This document shows, piece after piece, positions 8,460 through 17,072 of a stretch of DNA of 19,185 nt (position 1 is the stretch's first letter; each line of letters starts with the position of its first letter). Source of the stretch: Zygnema cylindricum (taxonomy: Eukaryota > Streptophyta > Zygnematophyceae > Zygnematales > Zygnemataceae); NCBI GenBank assembly GCA_037447655.1, contig JBBHKE010002148.1, positions 188,001 through 207,185 of the forward strand, written 5' to 3'. The notes under the pieces are model-generated. The model saw only the letters and a list, made by a program, of their open reading frames with translations, had not been told where the DNA came from and searched no databases. Made by a program: the position numbers and the translations under genes.

Positions 8460-11400
8460 ATGGCTTCCATGGATGTACGGTTGGACCGTATCGACCGCAT
8501 CTATTCGCTGCAGGTTCGTGAAACGTCAGAATTTTCCAAATTCGTTTTTAAAATTCGTTCCCTCCTTGTTTTTCCTTTCCCTATCATGTGGAACGTGTAT
8601 GAAATTATTTGACGAGCTTATGAAAGTTTTTTTCAAGCTTAAGCATGATTCCATGTGGAAATTTACAGTTTTAAAACTATTACATACGAATTTGCGTGGA
8701 ATATTTCTGTTTTTGTCAATAAACTTAACGATAGAATTCACACCAATTTTGCTGAGCGTTCTATGGATTTAAGTTCGTTCACCGTAGCTAGTTAGGAGAA
8801 CAAATAGTATGGAGGAAAATAGTACATTTTTTTCTTTACTTTTAGAGTAGAATGATGCAGAATTAGAATCAACAATGCTTAAATTTTCAGACGTGCTTAG
8901 GAGTTTTTTTTCTATCCCAAAACATGAGTTAATTTGATATTTACAGTTTTTCTACTTGTCACACTTGATCAAAAATATTGTTGTACCGTTGATTGTTGTG
9001 GTGGCTTGTTGTCCAATTTATAAGTGGCTATTAACGCTATTTCTTCATGATTTGTTCCAAAGCGCATGAATTTTTTAGGGTTATTAACTCTACTGGCGAT
9101 TAACAGTGTTGTACAGCGTCCATTGCTTTTTACGTAGAAAAATAGCTAGTTTAAATGCTGAGATATAGTCGATTTTACTATGTACAGGCTGAGTGATGTG
9201 GCATTATACAATCCACTTATGTGTTTAGTGTTGTTAATATTTCTACGCTTTTCTGTATTGTTAATCTTTTTCTGTTTTGCTTATTACTGGTTCCAGTTAC
9301 CTTACTGTGAAAGCCACTTAATATATGCTAGACGAGTGCTTTTGTAGACCCTTTAAAACGTGGTGGTTGCTATAGTGAGTGTTGGGCCAACACTAAATTG
9401 AAACAGTCATTGTGGCATGTCTTTTTTTTATTTAATGATGTAGACGCGTTTAATTATTCAATTGAAACTTCCTACGTTTATTCAACAACCATTTGTTTTT
9501 GTAGATAGGTCATCTCTTATGGATAAAATTTAGGAGAAAAAGTAGGTTTGGAACAGCAGCATGTTCAATCATTTTTCAACCATTTTCAACTTCTGTTGAT
9601 CCATTTTGTTCAAAATTTTCTCAACATACCTCTAGAGTATCATGTTAATATGAGCAGGTTTTAACTGACCCAATAAATATATTCCGTGTGAAGTTGCAGG
9701 AGGTTGTTACTGGAGTCGTTCTTGTAAATCTTCCATCTGCTATATCACATGGAGAATTGAAGCTTACTGTTTCTGGAATTGTTTCATTGCGGGTAGGCCT
9801 CTGCCACCATTACTAATTTGGGCCACATTGATTTCAGTAGATTTAATGTGAATCGTTTTTGTCCATTTGATTTTTTTTTCACTTAATTAGTGTTTGGACT
9901 TTTGAGTCACCACTTTTCAATTAGACGCGTTTTGTCAAACGATTTGACCAAGGAATAATGAATCCCAGAAATCCCTTAAGAAAACGTCATTACTCAGTTT
10001 TGTATGCTTTTGTATCTTAAGTTATGAACTCAAGGGGCATAATATTCACTATCACTCGTTTTTGCTTGCTGCAGATGCCGACTGATGCTACGGGTGTTTT
10101 AGATGCGTTTTACAGCGCCATTAAGCCCATACAATTGTTGTAAGAACCGAAGTATTGTTACAGACTTCCATTCATAAGTGTCACGCTGTTTTGAACATTG
10201 CTACCCTCTTTATGGTTGAATTTTCAAGCTTTTTAAAAACGTGCCTCTAGTGAAAATTAGCACAGCTTTGGACTTTTTTTGTTGCAAGATTGCAGGAAGA
10301 ACTTCTTGTCGTACACACTTTCTCCATCTCCCCCTCCTACCTCCCTTTTTTTCTCTATCTCCCTCTCTCCCACTCTCTTAGCCAACCAGCGAATCAAAGA
10401 GTGAAACAGTCTCTGTGCTTATTAGTTGCCGAGCTATCTTTTTTCTGAAAATGTTCCTAGGCTCTTTCTTGATTATTACAGAATTCCACATAATAGTTTT
10501 TTTTTTTTTTTGCGCATGATAGTGGTCATTTTGTCTGGGGGATGGAGGCAGTCGCAAAACTATTTTGCTCAAAACTGCAGGCAAGCTTTCTGAAGGTCTC
10601 ACAGAGGTGCTTTTCCTCTTCAGCTAAATAGTATTATTGCATTTGATATTGAATAGTTTCATTTTGTTATGTTATTTTGATCAAGCACTTGGGTCTGCTC
10701 TCATTTGAACGAGAATGTAAGAATGAGTGATCTCTGGGATCTTCTCAAAGCTTCTTTGGCTCTCCTGCCTCCCTCCCTCCCTCCCTCCCTCCCTCCCTCC
10801 TTCCCTCTCTCCCTTCCCCGTTCCCTCCTTCCTCCTTACAGTATTTCCTTGTCCTGAACAACCTTAAGTTGTGCTTTCTTTCTTGTAGATTCCGTTTGAT
10901 TTTCCGATTGATGCTGCAAACCATGGTGTAACAGTTTTATATGAGACCTATCATGGAGCTTGTGTCATCATCCAGGTATTATTTTGAATACCCTTATACA
11001 TTGATGGCTGTCAAATTTATACTTTCACAGCCTCCGCAAGTCAAAAGAGATTAATTAGATTACAGCGGCAGGTGAAATGATTTTTCCTGAGATAAACGTT
11101 GATGTCCTCTGAGTACTTTTATGGCTTCAAAGGGATTTCATTACGAAGGAAGTATCAAAAGATAACATGCCTTGGGAATCTGGGAGGCAGTCTGTATAAT
11201 CTACTCATTTGTTTTCATGTCGAATGTACTTTTAATGTATTCAAATGTATCATCTTACTATTCTTTGTCTGGTTGATGCGTATTTGGCAATCTGCAGTAT
11301 TTAATCACCGCTGAATTGCATCGAGGAATGCTGCAAAAGTCGTTGACTTCGACTTGTGAGTTTATCGTTGAAGGGCTTCGTGGTATGTCCCAAAGGCCAT

Positions 11401-13377
11401 TTCAGGAGGTTATTTGAGGTTTTTTGAAGGATTTGTTGAAATTTTCAGGCATTTGACATCAATTGAAGCTGAGAAGTTTTGCGTATCTTTTAATATATTC
11501 ATGATTTGCATGTCAATGAGAGATTTGGCTGTTTCATAGTTGGGAATTGTTCTAAAATACGGAAGAAAAAAAATACATAAGACATTACTTGTTTATTTAT
11601 CTTTTCTGTGTTTTGTAACAGAAGTATATTGTGATCACAGGTACAAGTGTCGACCATCAGGGTCCTGATAGTGGAGCCGTGGTTAATTTTTTCATCACTC
11701 AAGATACCCAAAAACACTTGATTGATTCGGATTTGAGAACTGGTAAAGACCAGCATTATCCTATGATTGATTTATGCCATAATTGAACACCGTTCTTTAA
11801 TTGATTGATTTGGTCCATCAATAATATTTGCTGGTTAGTTCATGTTGGCATACCTGCATCATGTGTTGGTTTGATTGTGTAGTAAGTGAACATCTTTCAT
11901 TGACAGATGTGTCTTTGGCATTTTTCTTTCTTTTTCCTGTGAAATCATTTGTATAGTCGACAAAACTGTTTGCTGGACGTTGCCAGAAAAAAATAATTAT
12001 GTTGGTCAGTCTAAAGCCAAGCACCGGTTCATTTAAGATGATGCTAGATGGGGATCTTGAATTTCTTCTATCCGGAATACGCTCAAAGATATTCCACATT
12101 AGATGAAAAGAAGTTGCAAATCGAGATTTTGGGAAACTGTTTCAGGAGGATTTCGGATTTCTGGCTCCTTAGCGACTTCTTGTGCTGTTTCTGAGCCCTT
12201 GGAGGGGCAAATTACTGTGGACTTGGCCTCCTTCCCAATCCGTTCAATTGATGTAAAGCTTATGCGTGTGGAAACAATCATTTTGGGGGAGAAGAAAAGT
12301 CAAGAAATCACGGAAATTCAGACCACCCAGGTGTGCAATTTTTTATAAGTTTCTGGCTAGCTTTATTGTAGTTAAAGAGGGAAAATAGTTAAGTATTTGA
12401 GGGTAGCAAAAAGTTCAAGAAAATTTGAACTATATTTCTTGTGAGGGGAGCATTGAACCGTATTGGAGAGTAAAATCTCTGTTGAAATTTGAAAAACAAA
12501 AAAATGGGAAGTGAAAGGGTGAGGTGGAGGGAGAGACAGGGGGAGGATGGGAGACGAAAAATCTTACAAAGACTTCATTTTGGAAGTAAGGAGCTGATTA
12601 CCTGTTTGGATATGTTGTCAGATTGCAGATGGAGACGTTCTGAAGGGACTCTCTATGCCCATATATGTGATTCTTCCTCGCCTTTTCACCTGCCCTACTC
12701 TCAAAACTGGGTAGAGAAAATATAACCCACAAAATGTTTTCGTCCTTTTTCCCTTTAATTTTAAACCTTTTATGGGAGTTGCAAAATGCTACAGGAGACA
12801 TTCATGTACTGGTTCTTTTTGAGAGCTGAATCATTAGGCTCAGTTCGGTTATGTTTTGGTTTGTTGAAAGCTGAATGGAACCGGGCAAGTTTTTTGTTTG
12901 CGAACTTGGCCAAGTTGAGTCGAGGGAATGTGATCAGAGCCGATATGAGAAGTTGTAGCATTTGGTACTTAATGTCAATTAAGCACATGGAAAAGACGTT
13001 TAACTAAAACCTTTGGTCCAGAATCTTCATTAGACAAAATTTTCCGCCGATTATTTGAAAAATATGCATATAGATATGGAAATGACTATATATATATATA
13101 TATACATTAGTCTAGTTCTCAATTTTCTGCTTTCTGCTTTCTACATTTGGATCGCTGTAAAGAAGGAAATGATATTAACGCTGTGTTTTTTCCAATCGTT
13201 TGCAGGCAATTTGCAGTAGAATTTGAAGTTCGAGTTGTGGTTTCTTTTGAGGGAACCAGAAAACGTCGAAGCGTGAGATCAGAAGATGGTGACGACATGT
13301 CACAACTGGTGGGTAGAGCTACCTTATCATTAACTGATGCAGCCTTGGCATTAAGGACCAACACTCTTAAACAATAG
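8460..13377 (+). CDS. VPS26C: VPS26C (DSCR3-family) retriever subunit, complete, ten exons
   Basis: The product is an arrestin-fold protein of 328 residues. In the known family, VPS26C joins VPS35L and VPS29 in the retriever complex, which recycles membrane proteins from endosomes. Exons: 8460-8513, 9700-9792, 10075-10139, 10552-10606, 10889-10975, 11298-11382, 11641-11742, 12146-12330, 12622-12710, 13206-13377; all GT-AG with compatible phases. Family landmarks in order are DRIYS, a VSG strand, FYSAIKPIQL, RKTI, GKLSEGLTEIPF, LYETYHG, ITQDTQ, GSLATSC, LMRVETI, IQTTQ, IADGDV, PIYVILPRLFTCPT and VEFEVRVVVSF. The length is close to that of plant homologues. The start ATG sits in a good context (GGGAGCCATGGC), and the first exon encodes MASMDVRLDRIDRIY. 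The N-terminal third (YSLQEVVTG and after) is more diverged than the rest. The gene reads in the same direction as gene 1. Confidence 0.94.
10552..10606 (+). other. Small VPS26C exon with a choice of acceptors
   Basis: This 55-base exon encodes RKTILLKTAGKLSEGLTE and links KPIQL to IPFDF. A CAG at 10578-10580 could also act as an acceptor, but only the upstream one (AG at 10550-10551) restores the family segment between KPIQ and GK and fits the phase-2 end of the exon at 10139. The join makes the split codon TTT. Confidence 0.85.
10768..10840 (+). repeat. (CTCC)n tract in a VPS26C intron
   Basis: About eight CTCC units (10768-10800) are followed by pyrimidine-rich sequence. It lies about 50 bases before the acceptor of the exon at 10889. 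It is the same motif as the tract at 363, so this repeat class recurs in introns of both plus-strand genes. Confidence 0.85.
13086..13104. repeat. (AT)n microsatellite in the last VPS26C intron
   Basis: About nine TA units lie 100 bases upstream of the acceptor at 13205. It is a simple repeat with no visible role. Confidence 0.85.
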
Positions 13378-15241
13378 CTCGTTTATCATCGATCTTTATC
13401 TTTCCGTCAAAATACTCTCAAAAATACTTTTCTTATAGGATTCGGTAGGTTTTTCACAGCTTGTACATATGGCTCCTGAATTGGGATAGTCAAACCTCGA
13501 CTCGCTTAAAGAATCTTTCAAATCCTAAAAACACTATGAGCCACCATTGCCGTCAACCTCACAGACTTTGGACCATGTCTACCATAAGCATTCATGGCAC
13601 AGGTTTAATGTGCGAAAACAATTGGATACTGGTAACCCCGTATAGTACGTGTACTAAATGTGAAATTCCCTTATAGTACCCTTATTATAGGGAGCAACAA
13701 TATATAACGTTTCAAATTCTTTTTGCACATTAATCCTATGATTTATTGCAACACATTTATGTTTGATTCAACTTTTGGTTTAATGTGAACACTCACTTCA
13801 ATATTCTCCTAGCATTTCTATGTGGTTGAATATCTGACTTAGCGAGGACCCCATTTAGTGGAATAATCTCCTTAAACGTGTACCAACAAAATCCATATTA
13901 TCAACATTACAAACACCCTAACGGTCCACATTAATTGCAGTCCACAATTTTAACAAAACCCTAATCAACAAAGCTAATTGCGACCCATTCTTTTGTGCAG
14001 ACCGCTTATGTGACGCTACCGTTAATTTTGGTGCGATTGTAACGGTTTACATGTAGATGTAAATATGGACAACCCTCAACAAAAGGCAACATCTTATATG
14101 TTGTCTTAATAAGTTTACAAATTGAGTAGATAGATTAATGAATGGACAGTTGATGGTTTTTGATGTTATGGAGCCACTTTGTCTTATACCAAGTATCGTT
14201 TCCCTTTTCTTTTCTTTGTTTTATTTTTTTTGTGTTCAGAAAGTACTTTATGATTAAGTTGCTTTTTACGGATTTTGTTTGTAATAATTTTTGTTTCACT
14301 TGTAGGAGGAAACGCGCTAAAAAAGTCCACTGTAGGTGAATGGGAAAATAGAGAAAATAGACAAATACGGAAAAGGATATACAAAAAGGATGAATTCGGA
14401 AAAGGACAAATACAGAAAAGAACGATTATGGAAAAGGACAGTTACTGCACTCATTTGAACAATGTGCACACACTACAACCTTAAGTTTACATAATGAATA
14501 ATAAAATATCTAAATGTAATTTTTCTAAATGTAACAAACTATCATACATGCGTGTCTTTTCTCACGTGTGAGGGATGCCGGAAATGGAAAACCTTGTTGC
14601 CTCTAATTCACTTAAACAGGAATATTAATTAATCATAATTAACAATTAACATTAATCTGGTTTTAAGTGCAGCAACTCTACTGAAATTGTACTTTTTTCA
14701 GATACGGTACAAAATCGGTCAACTGAAAAAGAAAAAAAAACTAGGTTGTAATTCCAGTTAAGGTCCAATTCCAGCAGACCGAAAATAGAAAAAAAAATCC
14801 ACACTATTCGTGGAATGTTGTACACTTGTTGTTAGACAAAAACGGAAATCCACACTTAAAAAATTCTAGTATACCCTAAAACCCCGCTGGTGTGGATCCT
14901 TACTGAACATGTAGGATTCACTAACAAAAAGCATACGAAAAGCATAAGAAAAACATACGAAATGAAAGTGGTTTTGTGTGTTCAATTTCAAGATGATATC
15001 AAGACGAGGTTATTGACTGTTGTCGTACTTTTCTTGCCGTGTTTTCTGCTACTGCTAGTTCTTGCCGCCTATTTTTTTCACCTTTCAGGCTTGCCATACA
15101 TCTTTACAAATAGTTACTGAAAGTTTCTCTACTGTTTTAGTGTTTTTGAATGTCGTTTATGGCATTTTTTCTACTGTTTATGTTGTTTTTTGGCATTTTT
15201 TCCATCCGTTTTTTATCCACCGCTTTTCTAATCAATTTGAC

Positions 15242-15304
15242 AGTTTCCGAAGTTTCCGAAATTTCCGGAGTTTCCGAAATTTCCGGAGTTTCTGAAGTTT
15301 CCCA
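15242..15304 (+). repeat. Seven-copy 9-bp tandem repeat
   Basis: Seven consecutive 9-base units of the form AGTTTCCGA, AATTTCCGG or AGTTTCTGA fill 63 bases. Alternating AGTTTCCGA and AATTTCCGG units also give an 18-base periodicity. Because the unit is a multiple of three, both forward frames stay open and give artefactual repeats such as FRSFRN. Confidence 0.85.
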
Positions 15305-15380
15305 TGTATTGTTAATCGGGAAGAAAAGGACTACATCTTGAGAACAGCAATGTGAACCAATTTAGTGTTGATGACATTCC

Positions 15381-15571
15381 TTTGGTGTTCATGATTTTTT
15401 CGCCACATAAAACATCCTTTCTCCGTACACATTTGTCCGATTTTCAATTTGAGACCGCCAATCGGAAGCTGGGATTCTTACCTTTCAATCGCAACCGTCA
15501 GATCCACAGTCTGACATCTGTGTACGGCGAAAGATGTTTTAAGAGACGAAAAAAACATTAACACTAATAGT
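15381..15571 (+). mobile_element. MITE-like palindromic element, copy B
   Basis: The left arm runs through TTTTTTCGCCACATAAAACA and CTCCGTACACATTTGTCCGA. The right arm mirrors it with GTGTACGGCGAAAGATGTTT and ends near CATTAACACTAATAGTG. The core (GAGACCGCCAATCGGAAGCT) is the reverse complement of the core of copy A. It is non-coding, about 190 bases. Confidence 0.8.
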
Positions 15572-15913
15572 GTTTGTAAATTTGTAATTTAAAAAACTGA
15601 TTCTTATGGTTTTACATTTGTATAAAGTACAACGTGAATCGGAATTAGAGCGCAAAAAAAATATCCGTGTGGGGTCTATAATAGTCTTATTTACTCTATT
15701 TATGACTGGTTTTGAACTGGTTAAACAGATGCTTCCATGCTAATTTGTGGCCAGAGGGCAAAAAAAAAAAAAAAAACTGACTAAAATGTTTTTAATATCA
15801 ATAGAGATTTACGGTGTACTTAAAAAAGCTTTGTGCTTAACTATGTGCTAAAACCATTTCACTGAAAACGACCTAATTTTACCCTGGATAGCCTTCTTGA
15901 GATACACCGTGTA

Positions 15914-16106
15914 TCGCTATTAGTGTAAAAGGTTTTCTCGTCACTTAGTTTTCTTTTCTCCGTACATATTCAATTGGAGACCACCAATCGGAAGGTGGGA
16001 ATCTTGCCTTTCTATCGCAACCGTGGAGTAAACAATCCGCTCAGTGTGCACAGAAAAAAAGTGTTTTAAGTGGCGAAACAAACGTTAACACTGTTAGCGA
16101 TTTTGT
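15914..16106 (+). mobile_element. MITE-like palindromic element, copy C
   Basis: It runs from ATCGCTATTAGTGTAAAAGG to CGTTAACACTGTTAGCGAT, so the outermost arm (ATCGCTA..AGTGT) is present on both sides. The core shares GAGACCACCAATCGGAAGGT and has the orientation of B. A few bases around the TGTCCGATT part of the left arm are missing compared with B. Confidence 0.8.
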
Positions 16107-16130
16107 GCAACTGGACATCATCCTCATAAC

Positions 16131-16335
16131 ACTACCGCTAATCGTTACTAGTGTTAAAGTTTTTTTTGCCATTTAAAACATCTTTTATGTGTACACTTGT
16201 CAGATTGTCAATCCGATAAGTCAAGATTCCCACCTTCCTATTGGCAGTCTCCGATGGACAATCCGATGGGTGTGCACGGAAAACAGATGTTTGAAGTGAC
16301 AAAAAACACCTTAACACCAACAACGATTAGCGGTG
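16131..16335 (-). mobile_element. MITE-like palindromic element, copy D
   Basis: This is the longest copy. The outer arms are ACCGCTAATCGTTACTAGTG on the left and CACCAACAACGATTAGCGGT on the right. Inside them come the ACATCTTTT..GTGTACACTTGTC arms and a core with GATTCCCACCTTCCTATTGG, the reverse complement of copy C. It starts about 25 bases after copy C and faces it. Non-coding. Confidence 0.8.
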
Positions 16336-16797
16336 TAGTTTTAGTGCTTCCATGTTTAGGGAACCGTTTTAGGCTTATGTAATATTTCACAACCATAAAG
16401 GAACATAATTGTGAAGTTTATTGCCATTTAGTATTATCATGACGTTAATTTGTACTGTTCTTCATTTTGTTATCATCGGCTATCCACTTTTAGCCATTGA
16501 TATATAATAATATTACTATATCATGTTAGTATAATGTTGTTCCTAGGATACAAACATGGATCACAAACCATAGTTCCAACGTGCAAAAGCAACAATAAAC
16601 AAAAGATGGGTTTTTGATTGTTAAATGTCTCATCTTAAGCAAATGAATAAGAAACGGATAATAATAATGAATGAAATAAATCAAGTTAACCCAACACCTA
16701 CGACTATCTTAACGGCTTATGTCTAAACCGTCTAAAAAACGACAATCCGTCATCCACGGGTCCTCCATGGCCAGTTTACAACATGTTTCACGCAATC

Positions 16798-16985
16798 TCC
16801 CTCATCCTCTCCCTCTCCGTCTCCCTCCCCCTCCAGATCTTCCTCTCCCAACGGAAGCGATCTCCCTCGACCTCACTCTCTCCGTCACACACTCTCTCTC
16901 TCTCCATCTTCCTCTCCCAACAAAAGCCATCTCCCTTCCCCTCTCCCTCTCCGTCTCCCTATCCGTCTTCCTCTCCCACCGGACA
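16798..16985 (+). repeat. CT-rich degenerate repeat downstream of the minus-strand gene
   Basis: CTCCCTCTCCGTCTCC-type sequence carries three spaced copies of CTTCCTCTCCCA (near 16838, 16908 and 16966, roughly 60-70 bases apart). The first two are followed by similar AxCGxAxGCxATCTCCCT sequence. It begins about 90 bases past the minus-strand stop at 17073. It yields proline/leucine/serine-rich open frames that I regard as artefacts. Confidence 0.75.
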
Positions 16986-17072
16986 TGTTTTCACTAACTT
17001 TGAAAGTGTGCTTCTTGAAAAAGAGGTCACTTCAAATAAACAAACAAAAAAAAATCCCCTATAAAAGACATG

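Larger units (their letters stand above)
13378..17072. other. Intergenic spacer between VPS26C and the minus-strand malectin gene
   Basis: No reading frame here has a recognisable domain or exon-like structure. The stretch 13378-15240 is AT-rich and holds nothing I can name apart from an A-rich patch at 14330-14440 with repeated GGAAAAGGA. From 15242 on it holds a 9-bp tandem repeat, three MITE-like copies, a poly-A run (15761-15776) and a CT-rich tract (16798-16985). I looked for a broken kinase on the minus strand after 17072 and saw none. Confidence 0.6.

Noticed and set aside
10276-10310. Possible VPS26C exon after TTGCAG at 10296
   Set aside because: It would encode KNFLSYT-like residues that do not match the family, and it lacks a proper donor. 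The exon at 10552 fits both phase and sequence.
14890-15120. Small frame with a hydrophobic stretch resembling a membrane peptide
   Set aside because: It has no homology I recognise, no exon-like borders and no coding-like composition; it lies in AT-rich spacer.
15242-15304. CRISPR-like array
   Set aside because: The 9-bp units are directly adjacent without spacers, and the context is a eukaryotic nuclear spacer.
15352-15561. Open frame across MITE copy B
   Set aside because: It lies within a palindromic non-coding element, and the equivalent frame is broken in the other copies.
16719-17064. Overlapping serine/proline/leucine-rich frames
   Set aside because: They are explained by the CT-rich degenerate repeat; there are no domain features.
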